Source: Bradyrhizobium sp. 4
GTDB taxonomy: Bacteria > Pseudomonadota > Alphaproteobacteria > Rhizobiales > Xanthobacteraceae
DNA length: 64,000 nt
Assembly: GCF_023100905.1 (NCBI RefSeq)
Contig: NZ_CP064686.1
Span: 3,224,001-3,288,000, forward strand
Direction of reading: 5' to 3'
Of this stretch, positions 39,854 through 49,158 are shown one piece after another (position 1 is the stretch's first letter; every line of letters starts with the position of its first letter). The position numbers and the translations under genes were made by a program. A model generated the notes under the pieces. It had not been told where the DNA came from. It did no database searches and worked only from the letters and a program-made list of their open reading frames with translations.

Positions 39854-41092
39854 TCAGCCGGGACTGAACAGAGTGGGCCGTTGACGCGCAAAAGTCTGCC
39901 GGCCGCTCTTGAAGCCCATCACGATATCCGGCAGCTCGGCGATGGCGAAGCGGCTGTCTTGTGTGTCGAGCACGACGAGATCGGCTGGATTCCCAACCTC
40001 GATGCCGTAATCCAGTAGGTTCATCAGCCGCGCCGGCAGCTCGGTCACGAGATCAAGGCAGATATCGAAGTCGTTGACCGAGGCATGCGCGACGTTGGCG
40101 TAGAAATTCGCCATTCGCAGCAGTGAGGCATCGCCGAACGGCGTGAAGGGATTGAGCACGTTGTTGGTCGCGATCGAGCACACCACGCCGTCGGCGGCGA
40201 GCTTGTGGGCGAGCGTTAGCCCGCGTGGCGCGTTGTGGGTCGCTTCGCGCCCCATCAAATAGAGATCGGTTGCTGGCAGCACGGTGACGGCAACGCCGGC
40301 CTTCGCCAGTTGCGCGGTGGCGGCCTTCAGCCGCTCCGGTGGCAGGGCGGAGAGTTTCGTCGCATGGCCGATTGCCACGCGCCCCCCGTAGTTGCGTCGC
40401 TCGGTCTGCCGGCAGACCTCGTCGAGGTGCCACCAGGAGGGATCGAGATCGAAATCGAGATGGAGATCGACGTCTACATCGAACGCCTCGGCGAGATCGA
40501 AGATGCGTGCGAGATGGGCGTTCGGATCGGTGTCCGTGTAAGGACAGCCGCCGATCACCTCGCCCCCGTCGCGCAGCGCCTGGACCAGAAGCTCCTCGCT
40601 GCCGGGATCGTTGGTGAGGCCTTCCTGCGGAAAGACACAGAGCGACAGGTCGATCGCCCAGGCATAGTCACGCTTCAGCGCCTTCACCGCCTCGAAGCCG
40701 CGCAAGCCGATGCGCGGATCGATCTCGACGTGGGTTCGCATGCGCGTGGTGCCGTGGACGATGGCACGTTCGAGCACCCGGGCGCCGCGCGCGTAGACGT
40801 CCTCGACCGAGAAATCCTTCTTCATCCCGGAGACGGCGCGGATCGCTTCGGAGACGCTGCCGTGATCATGCCCGCAGCGGCCGAGCAGGCAGGCCTTGTC
40901 GAGATGGATGTGGCTGTCGACGAAGCCGGGCAGGGCGAGACGCCCGCCGACATCGACCCCGACGGCCTCGCAGGCGAGCGTCGGTTCGATGGCGGTGATC
41001 CGGCCGCGTGTGACGCCGATGTCCATCGGGTCGGCGGCACCACGCAGCAAGGCGTTGCGAAAGATGAGGTCAAAGGCGGGTTGCGCGGTCAT
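39854..41092 (-). CDS. Amidohydrolase, cytosine deaminase/AtzC-like
   Basis: A 412-residue metal-dependent hydrolase. The first metal motif is VDSHIHLDK, others HVEIDPR, DLHLDFD and IGHATKLS, with a late SIATNNVLNPF in place of the usual D-N pair. The layout follows cytosine deaminase and AtzC (N-isopropylammelide amidohydrolase). It likely deaminates or hydrolyses a heterocyclic amine or amide. It is divergent from the NTF2-like gene over about 140 bp. Substrate unknown; a link to the nitrogen-ring pathway upstream is possible but not shown. Confidence 0.8.
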   Translation of the reverse strand: MTAQPAFDLIFRNALLRGAADPMDIGVTRGRITAIEPTLACEAVGVDVGGRLALPGFVDSHIHLDKACLLGRCGHDHGSVSEAIRAVSGMKKDFSVEDVYARGARVLERAIVHGTTRMRTHVEIDPRIGLRGFEAVKALKRDYAWAIDLSLCVFPQEGLTNDPGSEELLVQALRDGGEVIGGCPYTDTDPNAHLARIFDLAEAFDVDVDLHLDFDLDPSWWHLDEVCRQTERRNYGGRVAIGHATKLSALPPERLKAATAQLAKAGVAVTVLPATDLYLMGREATHNAPRGLTLAHKLAADGVVCSIATNNVLNPFTPFGDASLLRMANFYANVAHASVNDFDICLDLVTELPARLMNLLDYGIEVGNPADLVVLDTQDSRFAIAELPDIVMGFKSGRQTFARQRPTLFSPG

Positions 41093-41235
41093 GGCTCTTG
41101 CGGAAGGAATTTAGTGCATTCGGCCGCGTTTGGCGGCTCCAGATTGTCGGCAGTGTAGCGACGGAAATGTTCAAAATATATGCACGTATTCCCCGACAGT
41201 GGCGTTAGTATTCCGCAAGCCCGGGAGATTGAGCC

Positions 41236-41655
41236 ATGTCCGCTGCCGCAAAAGCCGAAGCCGGTCCGTCGTCCGACGCCGAGATCGTTGAAGCCTATCT
41301 CACGGCGTCGATGATCCCCGATCCGGACGCCGCGGCGGCCTATATGGCGCCGGGCACGGTGATCACCTTTACCGGCGGGCGCGAGTTCGATCATCCGCGG
41401 GGCCCGACCGGGTTCAACGCCAAGCGCTACCGCTGGGTCAAGAAGAAGATGGATCGGTTCGACGTCTGCCCCGGCGACGGTGAGACCGTGGTCTATAGCG
41501 TCGGCACGCTCTACGGCGAATGGATGGATGGGACCGCGTTCGAGGGCAACCGCTACGTCGACCGCTTCGTGGTGCGGAATGGCCAGATCACCAAGATGGA
41601 CGTCTGGAACGACAGCGCCGAGCGGATCCTGGTCCAGCGCGGCATCGACGCGTAA
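41236..41655 (+). CDS. NTF2-like (SnoaL/AtzH-type) protein
   Basis: A 139-residue alpha+beta cone-fold protein. The pattern SDAEIVEAYLTASMIPDPDAAAAYMAPGTVITFTGG, then YSVGTLYGEWMDGTAFEGNRYVDRFVVRNGQITKMDVWNDSAE is typical of NTF2-like proteins, which serve as small isomerases, dehydratases or accessory subunits. AtzH beside amidohydrolases in triazine pathways is one such case. GGGAG precedes the ATG. It is divergent from the amidohydrolase gene and may assist it. Confidence 0.78.
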   Translation: MSAAAKAEAGPSSDAEIVEAYLTASMIPDPDAAAAYMAPGTVITFTGGREFDHPRGPTGFNAKRYRWVKKKMDRFDVCPGDGETVVYSVGTLYGEWMDGTAFEGNRYVDRFVVRNGQITKMDVWNDSAERILVQRGIDA

Positions 41656-41833
41656 CAGCCATCTTGGCGCTTGAGGCGCCTCGACTCCAGGCGGACAAAA
41701 GGCCGGTCACCATATCGCAAGCCGCGATAGCTGATAGACGCAAGCTCGTCTGGCGGCTGCCGCGCGCCTGCGCTATCACCGATGCGATTGCTGCGCCCGG
41801 CATGGAGGCGCGAGCCTCCTCGAGGAGTTCCCG

Positions 41834-42742
41834 ATGCGTTTACCCACTGTTGTCCTGGCCCTCACATGCCTTGCAACTGCCGCCTCCGCCGAAGACCTGT
41901 CGGGTACGCTTCAAAAGGTCAAAGAGACCAAGAAGATCACGCTGGGCTATCAGGAGGCCTCGGTCCCATTCAGCTATCTCGACGGCAACCAGAAGCCGGT
42001 CGGCTTTGCCATGGATATCTGCCTCAGGATCGTGGATGCCGTGAAGAAGCAGCTCGACATGCCCGACATCGCTGTCGACACCCTCGCGGTGACGTCGTCG
42101 AACCGGATTCCGCTGATGGTCAACGGGACGCTCGACCTGCATTGCTCGGCGACCACCAACAATGCCGATCGCCAGAAGCAGGTCGCCTTCACCAACACGC
42201 ACTTCCTCAGCGCAACGCGGTTTGCGGCCAAGAAAGCCGCAAAGATCAACACCATCGACGATCTCAAGGGCAAAGCGGTGACGGCGGTGGCCGGCTCCGT
42301 CAACCTGACGCAGCTCGCCAAGGTCAACACGGAGCGCAATCTCGGCATCAATGTGATGCCGGCCAAGGACCAGGCCGAAGCCTTCCTGCTGCTGGAAACC
42401 GATCGCGCCCAGGCCTACGCGCTCGACGACGTGCAGCTCGCGGTGGCGATCGCGCGCTCGAAGGAACCACAGCTCTTCATGATCAGCGAGGAGACGTTCT
42501 CGAAGCCCGAGCCTTACGGGATCATGCTGCGGCGAGAGGACGCTCCGTTCAAGGCGCTCGCCGACCGCGCGACTGCAGAGCTGTACGCCAGCCAGGAGAT
42601 CGAGGTCCTCTACAAGAAGTGGCTGGAATCGCCGACGCCGCCGAACGGCCTCAACTACAACGTCCCGATGTCGGGCGCCTTGCGCAACGCCTTCAAGAAG
42701 CCGAGCTCCAGCTTCGATCCAGATGTCTACGTAGCGAACTGA
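41834..42742 (+). CDS. Polar amino acid-type ABC transporter substrate-binding protein
   Basis: A 302-residue periplasmic protein of the SBP_bac_3/GltI type. A signal peptide MRLPTVVLALTCLATAASA is followed by the mature start EDLSGTLQKVKETKKITLGYQEASVPFSYLDGNQKPVGFAMDIC, the family hallmark. TTNNADRQKQVAFTNTHF and YALDDVQLAVAIA follow. No permease or ATPase gene accompanies it. GAGGAG precedes the ATG. It probably binds glutamate/aspartate-like molecules. The 220 bp downstream contain no supportable gene. Confidence 0.88.
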   Translation: MRLPTVVLALTCLATAASAEDLSGTLQKVKETKKITLGYQEASVPFSYLDGNQKPVGFAMDICLRIVDAVKKQLDMPDIAVDTLAVTSSNRIPLMVNGTLDLHCSATTNNADRQKQVAFTNTHFLSATRFAAKKAAKINTIDDLKGKAVTAVAGSVNLTQLAKVNTERNLGINVMPAKDQAEAFLLLETDRAQAYALDDVQLAVAIARSKEPQLFMISEETFSKPEPYGIMLRREDAPFKALADRATAELYASQEIEVLYKKWLESPTPPNGLNYNVPMSGALRNAFKKPSSSFDPDVYVAN

Positions 42743-42962
42743 GGCGAGGGCTGTCGCCGCCAGAGGGAGCGCGCGCAAGCGGCCCGCCGAGATGTCAGCA
42801 GGCCGTCGGGAACCCGCGCCGCCCTCGGGCCCTGCCGGGTGCGGGCCAGCTTGCTGATGCCGGCTCCGAGGAACTTGCGGTCACCTTCGCGACTCTCCAG
42901 CGCATAGGACCGCGGGTAAGCCGCCTGCAAGCCATGAAGACCGACGCCAAAGCGAAATAGCC

Positions 42963-45014
42963 ATGCGCGCAGATGAGCCCTTCCTGGTCCGCCACGCGGA
43001 CCTCATTTTCGCTTTGAAGACGTTCGCCGCGTCAATCCTGGCGCTCGTCATCGCGCTGGCAATGGATCTGCCGCGGCCCTATTGGGCGATGGCGACCGTC
43101 TACATCACTTCGCAGCCGCTGGCGGGCGCAACCAGCTCGAAGGCTTTCTTCCGCGTGATGGGCACGTTGGTCGGCGCGGTCATGACGGTGGCGCTCGTTC
43201 CGAACCTGATCGATGCACCCGAGCTGCTGTGCCTGGCAATCGCGCTCTGGGTCGGGCTCTGTCTTTACCTTTCGCTGCTCGACGGCACACCGCGCAGCTA
43301 TGTCTTCATGCTGGCCGGGTATACGGTGGCGCTGATCGGCTTTCCTTCGGTGTCCGAGCCGGGCGCCATCTTCGACACCGCGGTGGCAAGGCTCGAGGAA
43401 ATCTCGCTCGGCATCATCTGCGCCAGCCTGGTTTCGACCATCGTATTCCCGCGTAGCGTCGCGCCGGCTGTTGCTAATCGCATCGACAACTGGCTGGCGG
43501 ACGCGCAGCGCCTGAGTCAAGTTGTCCTGCTGCGTCACGGGACCAACGAAACGCGCCGCGGCAAGCGCATCAAGCTTGCGACCGACATCGTCGAGATCGA
43601 CACGCTTTCGGCCCATCTTGCCTATGACCGGCTGACCGACCGCAATGCCGTCGTCGGGTTAGGCGAAATCCGGCTCCGCATGCTGATGCTTTTGCCCGTG
43701 ATCGCTTCGCTCGAGGACCGGCTGGCCGCGCTGGGGGAGGAGGCATTGCGGCGGCAGCCCGAGCTGAAGCGGCTCTTGGAAGAGCTCGCGGGATGGATCA
43801 CGAGCGACGTCAACGCTCGGCAGCCCGCCGAGCGGATTCGTGCCATGATCGCAGGGCAGCAGGCGATCCTCGACCACAGCGCCTCCTGGGAGCGGATCAT
43901 CGTCACCAGCCTGTTGTGGCGGCTGCGCGAGCTGGTCGACCTCTCGCGCGATTGCCGCGCCCTGACGGAAGCGATTGCGGAGAACCGGATCGTCTCGTCC
44001 CTCGATCTGGACTTCCATTCGGAAGCCGGTGCCGCGCCGGTGCGCCACAGGGATCGCGGCCTTGCCCTGTGGTCGGCCGCCGGCGCGGCGTCGGCGATCC
44101 TGATCTGCTGCGCCTTCTGGATCGGCACCGGCTGGCCTGACGGCGCCTCGGCGCCGATGATGGCGGCCGTCGCGTGCTCGTTCTTTGCCGCGCAGGACGA
44201 GCCTGCACGCTTCATCCGCAGCTTCGGCCTGTGGTCGCTGGTCGCCATTGTCGTCGTCGCGATCTACCTGTTCGCGCTGGTGCCCGCGATCTCCCATCTC
44301 GAGGTTCTGGTCGCCGCGCTGGCGCCGACCTTCTTGCTCTACGGCTTCCTGATCGCGCGGCCGGCGACGGCGGGTACCGGCATGGCGCTCGCGGCCAACA
44401 CCGCAACGCTGCTGGCGCTGCAATCGACCTACAGCGCGGACTTCGCGGCCTACGCCAACTCCGCCGTTGCCTTCTTCGTCGGCGTCGCCATCGCCGAGCT
44501 TGTGACACGGATCGCGCGTGGGGTGGGGGCGGAGTGGATCGCAAATCGCCTGGTGCTGTCGAACTGGGAGACGCTGGCTGTTGCCGCCGAGCGGCGCGGC
44601 AAGGGCGATCGCGCTGAATTCGCAGGCCTCATGCTGCACCGGCTCGGATTGCTCGTACAGCGCATCGCCTTTCTCTCGGAGAGCGACCGGCGCGATACCG
44701 ACAGCCTGGTCCAGCTCCGTATCGGAATTAACGTGATCGATCTGCGCCGTGCCCGCTATGGACTTGCGGCGTCCACCATTGCCGTCATCGACGACATGCT
44801 CGATCAGCTCGCTATCGCCTGCCGCAAATATGCGGGCGATGGGATGCCCGCCGAGCTTCTGACGAGCGTCGATCGGGCACTGGCCCGGGCGGTGAAGGAT
44901 CCCAACGAAACGGCGCGCGAGGACGCCCTGGTGGGCCTCGTCGGCATCAGGCGCGGCCTGTTTCCGGATGCGCCGGCCTATCGGCCGCGTGCAGGCGAGA
45001 GTGTTGCGGCATGA
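42963..45014 (+). CDS. FUSC-family aromatic acid exporter (AaeB-like)
   Basis: A 683-residue inner-membrane protein. Two hydrophobic blocks of several helices each (about residues 15-165 and 360-520) are separated by a cytoplasmic helical domain, the AaeB/FUSC architecture; PYWAMATVYITSQPLAGATSSKAFFRVMGTLVGA is the family hallmark. With the downstream AaeX and AaeA-like proteins it would export aromatic carboxylic acids such as hydroxybenzoates. This is a sensible safety valve next to aromatic degradation genes. Its stop overlaps the DUF1656 gene. Confidence 0.87.
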   Translation: MRADEPFLVRHADLIFALKTFAASILALVIALAMDLPRPYWAMATVYITSQPLAGATSSKAFFRVMGTLVGAVMTVALVPNLIDAPELLCLAIALWVGLCLYLSLLDGTPRSYVFMLAGYTVALIGFPSVSEPGAIFDTAVARLEEISLGIICASLVSTIVFPRSVAPAVANRIDNWLADAQRLSQVVLLRHGTNETRRGKRIKLATDIVEIDTLSAHLAYDRLTDRNAVVGLGEIRLRMLMLLPVIASLEDRLAALGEEALRRQPELKRLLEELAGWITSDVNARQPAERIRAMIAGQQAILDHSASWERIIVTSLLWRLRELVDLSRDCRALTEAIAENRIVSSLDLDFHSEAGAAPVRHRDRGLALWSAAGAASAILICCAFWIGTGWPDGASAPMMAAVACSFFAAQDEPARFIRSFGLWSLVAIVVVAIYLFALVPAISHLEVLVAALAPTFLLYGFLIARPATAGTGMALAANTATLLALQSTYSADFAAYANSAVAFFVGVAIAELVTRIARGVGAEWIANRLVLSNWETLAVAAERRGKGDRAEFAGLMLHRLGLLVQRIAFLSESDRRDTDSLVQLRIGINVIDLRRARYGLAASTIAVIDDMLDQLAIACRKYAGDGMPAELLTSVDRALARAVKDPNETAREDALVGLVGIRRGLFPDAPAYRPRAGESVAA

Positions 45015-45217
45015 GATACGTGATCGATATCTACGGTGTGCTCGTGCCAGCGCTGCTGTTGTGGATCATCATCGCCTTTGCCCTGAGTGCTCTGCTGCGC
45101 CGCTTCATGCAGCGCTTCGATCTCTATCGGCTGGTCTGGCACCGCGCGCTGTTCGATTTCGCGATCTTCGTCTGCCTTCTCGGCGTCGTCGTCTATCTCT
45201 CGGAGTATCTCGCATGA
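45011..45217 (+). CDS. DUF1656 small membrane protein (AaeX-like)
   Basis: A 68-residue protein with two membrane helices (VLVPALLLWIIIAFALSALL and FDFAIFVCLLGVVVYLSEYL) joined by a basic loop (RRFMQRFDLYRLVWHRAL), the DUF1656/AaeX pattern. Always coupled to AaeA/AaeB-type pumps. It overlaps both neighbours by ATGA, so the three are translated together. Confidence 0.88.
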   Translation: MRYVIDIYGVLVPALLLWIIIAFALSALLRRFMQRFDLYRLVWHRALFDFAIFVCLLGVVVYLSEYLA

Positions 45218-46080
45218 AGGGGAATTTCGCCTGGCTCGGTCGCCTCCTGCTGACTGCGATCGTCGTCGTCGCGGCGCTCGCTGTCGGCCGCGAACTCTGG
45301 GTCTATTACATGGAGCAGCCCTGGACGCGCGACGGCCGCGTGCGTGCCGACGTGGTGCAGGTCGCGCCCGATGTGTCGGGCTTCGTGACCGAAGTGCTGG
45401 TGAAGGACAATCAGAAGGTCCATCGCGGTGACGTCCTGTTCAAGATCGATCGCGAGCGTTTTGCGCTGGCGCTGCGGCAAGCCGATGCGTCGGTGGCCGG
45501 TCATCAGGCCACGCTCGATCAGGCCAATGCCGATTTGAAGCGCTACAGCGCGCTGACGACGGATGCGGTGTCACAGCAGAAGCAGGAGCAGGTTCTGGCC
45601 ACCCAGCTCCAGGCCGGGGCTGCCTTTGACCAGGCCGTTGCCGACCGCGCGGTCGCCCAGCTCAATCTCGATCGCAGCGAGGTGCATGCCTCTGTGAACG
45701 GCGTGATCACCAACATGGATCTGCGTCCCGGCGCTTACGTGACGGCCGGGAAGGGCGTGATGGCACTCGTCGACATCGACACGCTGCATGTCGAAGGCTA
45801 TTTCGAAGAGACGAAACTCGCGCGGATCCGAATCGGTGACAAAGTCCAAGTCCGCCTGATGGGCGAGAAGGTCACGCTTTTAGGCCATGTCGAGAGCATC
45901 GCTGCCGGCATCGAGGACCGCGACCGAGCCGAGGGCGCGAGCCTGCTCGCCAACGTCAACCCGACCTTCAGCTGGGTACGCCTCGCTCAGCGCGTGCCGG
46001 TGCGCATCGCGCTGGATCCGGTGCCTGAGAATATGTCGCTGGTCGCGGGACGCTCGGCGACGGTCGAGGTGTTGAAGTAG
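45214..46080 (+). CDS. HlyD-type membrane fusion protein (AaeA-like)
   Basis: A 288-residue periplasmic adaptor. An N-terminal membrane anchor (LLLTAIVVVAALAVGRELW) leads into the biotinyl-lipoyl-like half motifs (RVRADVVQVAPDVSGFVTEVLVKDNQKVHRGDVLFKID), a coiled-coil hairpin (about 85-150) and the beta barrel (LHVEGYFEETKLARIRIGDKVQV). It links the FUSC pump to an outer-membrane channel encoded elsewhere. The start at 45214 overlaps the DUF1656 stop. Confidence 0.9.
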   Translation: MKGNFAWLGRLLLTAIVVVAALAVGRELWVYYMEQPWTRDGRVRADVVQVAPDVSGFVTEVLVKDNQKVHRGDVLFKIDRERFALALRQADASVAGHQATLDQANADLKRYSALTTDAVSQQKQEQVLATQLQAGAAFDQAVADRAVAQLNLDRSEVHASVNGVITNMDLRPGAYVTAGKGVMALVDIDTLHVEGYFEETKLARIRIGDKVQVRLMGEKVTLLGHVESIAAGIEDRDRAEGASLLANVNPTFSWVRLAQRVPVRIALDPVPENMSLVAGRSATVEVLK

Positions 46081-46101
46081 ATGCGATTGCCATCGCCCGA
46101 T

Positions 46102-47313
46102 TCAAGCGTTCGAATATTTCTTCAGCTCGAACCGCGCGATCTGGTTCCTGTGGACCTCGTCCGGGCCGTCGGCGAGACGTAGCAAACGCGCGGTCGCATA
46201 GGCCTGGGTCAATCCGAAATCGTTCGACGTGCCGCCGCCGCCATGGGCCTGGATCGCCCAGTCGATGATCTGGCAGGCCATGTTGGGCACGGCGACCTTG
46301 ATCATCGCGATCTCGGCTTTCGCCACTTTGTTGCCGACGGTATCCATCGCGTAGGCGGCGTTGAGCGTCAGCAGCCGGGCCTGCTCGATCATGATGCGGG
46401 CTTCTGCGATGCGTTCCTGCGTCACCGTCTGCTCGGAGACCGGCTTGCCGAAGGCGACGCGGCTGCGCACCCTCCGGCACATCTTCTCCAGCGTGCGTTC
46501 GGAGAGCCCGATCAGCCGCATGCAGTGGTGGATACGCCCCGGGCCGAGGCGTCCCTGCGCGATCTCGAAGCCGCGACCCTCGCCGAGCAGCATGTTCTCC
46601 TTGGGCACGCGCACATCGGTGAAGACGACCTCGGAGGCACGGTCGGGCACACCGTAGAAGCCGAACACGGGCAGGGCACGCTTGACCTCGACGCCTGCTA
46701 TGTCCATCGGCACCAGGATCATGGATTGCTGCTTGTGGCGGTCCGCATTGTCGGGATCGGTCTTGCCCATGAAGATGCAGATCTTGCAGCGCGGGTCGGT
46801 CGCGTTGGTGGTGTACCATTTGCGGCCGTTGATGACGTAATGGTCGCCCTCGCGAACGATCGAGCTTTCGATGTTGGTCGCATCGGATGAGGCGACGGCA
46901 GGCTCGGTCATGGCGAAGCAAGAGCGGATTTCGCCCGCGAGCAGCGGCTTCAGCCAGCGCTCCTTGTCCTTGTCCGTGCCATAGCGCTCCAGCACCTCCA
47001 TGTTGCCGGTGTCGGGCGCCGAACAGTTGAAGACTTCGGGTGCGAGATGCGAGCGGCCCATGACCTCGCAGAGCGGGGCATACTCAAGATTGGTCAGGCC
47101 TGCACCGTGGCCGGAGTCCGGCAGGAACAGATTCCAGAGGCCTTCGGCGCGCGCCAGCGGCTTCAGCTCCTCGACGACCGGATAGACTTTCCAGGGACCC
47201 AGCTCCTCCGCCTCGCGATAAAAGCGTTCCTCGTTCGGATAGATGTGCCGGTCCATGAAACTTTCGAGCCTGCGCTTGAGTTCGACGACTTTGGGCGACA
47301 TCGGGTAGAGCAT
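46102..47313 (-). CDS. Acyl-CoA dehydrogenase
   Basis: A 403-residue flavoprotein. FAD-binding stretches FAMTEPAVASSDATNIES and YVINGRKWYTTNA, the motif GPGRIHHCMRLIGLSERTLE and the C-terminal AHGGGGTSNDFGLTQAYATARLLRLADGPDEVHR are diagnostic; the long N-terminal helical region and RHIYPNEERF recall the ACAD10/11-like branch. It introduces a double bond at the alpha-beta position of an acyl-CoA. AAGGAG precedes the ATG at 47313, 41 bp after the acyl-CoA synthetase gene, forming a beta-oxidation pair. Confidence 0.9.
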   Translation of the reverse strand: MLYPMSPKVVELKRRLESFMDRHIYPNEERFYREAEELGPWKVYPVVEELKPLARAEGLWNLFLPDSGHGAGLTNLEYAPLCEVMGRSHLAPEVFNCSAPDTGNMEVLERYGTDKDKERWLKPLLAGEIRSCFAMTEPAVASSDATNIESSIVREGDHYVINGRKWYTTNATDPRCKICIFMGKTDPDNADRHKQQSMILVPMDIAGVEVKRALPVFGFYGVPDRASEVVFTDVRVPKENMLLGEGRGFEIAQGRLGPGRIHHCMRLIGLSERTLEKMCRRVRSRVAFGKPVSEQTVTQERIAEARIMIEQARLLTLNAAYAMDTVGNKVAKAEIAMIKVAVPNMACQIIDWAIQAHGGGGTSNDFGLTQAYATARLLRLADGPDEVHRNQIARFELKKYSNA

Positions 47314-47354
47314 CTTTGTCTCCTTGATCGATGGACAGGCCGGGCGCAATCGGC

Positions 47355-48980
47355 TCAGGCGACGCGATACCCTTTGAATTTCTCGCGCAACGCTGATTTG
47401 AGCACCTTGCCGGTGCCGGTCATCGGGAACTCGTCCATGAACTCGACGGCGTCGGGCATCCACCAGCTCGCGATCTTCGGGCGCATGTGCTCGAGCAGCG
47501 TCTTGCCGTCGACGGTCGCGCCCTTCTTGCGGACGACGAGGAGCAGAGGTCGCTCCTGCCATTTCTCATGATTGATCGCGACCACGGCGGCTTGCAGCAC
47601 ATCGGGGTGAGACAGAGCGACGTCCTCGAGCTGGATCGAGGAGATCCATTCGCCGCCGGACTTGATGACGTCCTTGGAGCGGTCGGTCAGCGTGACGTGG
47701 CCCTGGGGGTCGATCACGGCCATGTCGCCGGTGATCAGCCAGCCGTCGCGGTCCAGGCCTTCTTCGAGTTTCATGTAGCCGGACGCAACCCACGGTCCCC
47801 GCGCGCGCAGATGGCCGACGCTCTTGCCGTCGCGCGGCAGCTCGTTGCCGCCGTCGTCGACGATCCGCAAGGCGGTGCCGAAACAGGCGCGGCCGGACAC
47901 CTGGCGGCGGTCGAACTTCTCCTTGTCGTCGAGATGCTCGGAGCCCGGCCGCAGGCCAGGCATCGAGCAGCCGAGCGCCTCGGTCATGCCCCAGGCCTGG
48001 ACGTAGTCGATGTCATACTCGCGCTTGAGCTTCTCGACCATCGCGCGCGGCGGCGCCGAGCCTGACGACAATGTTGCACGAAGCGTCGAAAACCTGTTGC
48101 CGGTGCGTCCGAGCCAGTCGAGCAGGATCAGCCAGAAGCTCGGCACGCCCGCGGACAGCGTCACCTTCTCGCCTTCGAGCAGCTCGTAGAGCTTGTCGGG
48201 CTCGTAATTGCGGCCGGGCAGCACCAGCTTCGAGCCGGTATAGGGCGCGGTGAACGGCATGTTCCAGCCGTTGCCGTGGAACAGCGGCGCCATCGGCATC
48301 ATCACCTCGCGCACGCCTTCCAGGTGCCCGGGCAGGAAGTCGAAATTGCAGGAGACCATGGTCTGCAGGATCGCGGCGCGGTGCGAATAGATCACGCCCT
48401 TCGGATTGCCCGTCGTGCCGGAGGTGTAGCAGATGGTGGATGCCGATTTTTCGTCGAACTCCGGCCAGGCGAAGCCGGCGTCGTTCTCGTTCTCCAGCAG
48501 CTCCTCGTAGCAATGCACGTTGGCAAGCTTGGTCTGCGGCATCCGCTCGCGCGAGCACATCACGACATAGGCTTCGATCGATGTGAGCTGCGGCGCGATC
48601 GCCTCCACGATCGGCAGCGTGGCACGGTCGATGAACAGCAGCCGGTCGTCGGCGTGATTGACGATGTAGACGAGCTGCTCGGGGAACAGCCGCGGGTTGA
48701 TGGTGTGCAGCACATAGCCCATGCCCGGCGCGGCGTAGAACATCTCGAAATGCCGGTGTGTATTCCAGGCCAGCGTGCCGACGCGGTCACCGGGCATCAT
48801 GCCGAGCCTCTTGAGCGCCAACGCCATGCGCTTGATGCGCGGATGGGCGTCGGCATAGGTGTAGCGATGGATGTCGCCTTCGATCTCGCGGGCGACGACC
48901 TCGGCCTCGCCGTGATAATCGGCGGCATACTGGATCAGGCCGCTGATCAGGAGCGGCATGTCCATCATCAATCCGTGCAT
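47355..48980 (-). CDS. Medium/long-chain acyl-CoA synthetase (AMP-binding)
   Basis: A 541-residue adenylate-forming enzyme of the AlkK-like branch. The P-loop YTSGTTGNPKGVIYSH, the motif AWGMTE and the hinge/C-terminal region GWLITGDMAVID...LTDRSKDVIKSGGEWIS, with catalytic lysine region TGTGKVLKSALREKF, are all present. It activates a carboxylic acid as acyl-AMP and then acyl-CoA. GGAGGAGACG precedes the ATG at 48980; an upstream in-frame start is rejected. It feeds the downstream acyl-CoA dehydrogenase. Chain length unknown. Confidence 0.9.
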   Translation of the reverse strand: MHGLMMDMPLLISGLIQYAADYHGEAEVVAREIEGDIHRYTYADAHPRIKRMALALKRLGMMPGDRVGTLAWNTHRHFEMFYAAPGMGYVLHTINPRLFPEQLVYIVNHADDRLLFIDRATLPIVEAIAPQLTSIEAYVVMCSRERMPQTKLANVHCYEELLENENDAGFAWPEFDEKSASTICYTSGTTGNPKGVIYSHRAAILQTMVSCNFDFLPGHLEGVREVMMPMAPLFHGNGWNMPFTAPYTGSKLVLPGRNYEPDKLYELLEGEKVTLSAGVPSFWLILLDWLGRTGNRFSTLRATLSSGSAPPRAMVEKLKREYDIDYVQAWGMTEALGCSMPGLRPGSEHLDDKEKFDRRQVSGRACFGTALRIVDDGGNELPRDGKSVGHLRARGPWVASGYMKLEEGLDRDGWLITGDMAVIDPQGHVTLTDRSKDVIKSGGEWISSIQLEDVALSHPDVLQAAVVAINHEKWQERPLLLVVRKKGATVDGKTLLEHMRPKIASWWMPDAVEFMDEFPMTGTGKVLKSALREKFKGYRVA

Positions 48981-49158
48981 CGTCTCCTCCGGACCGCCAT
49001 GTCGTTGCATGACGTACGCTTGTGATGTGCGTTTGAGGTTAGCGGAACGCCAGGCGACGTTCACGCCAAAAAGCGAGGGACGTGATTGCATGCGTCACTT
49101 TTTCAGGGCTAAGTGATGCGAGCTGCCGGCGAAGCAGTATCCGCCGGGGAGGAAACGG

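Noticed and set aside
42727..42930. A 67-codon minus-strand frame in the gap before the FUSC gene
   Set aside because: No ribosome site and no recognisable pattern; Arg/Ala-rich composition is expected by chance in this GC content.
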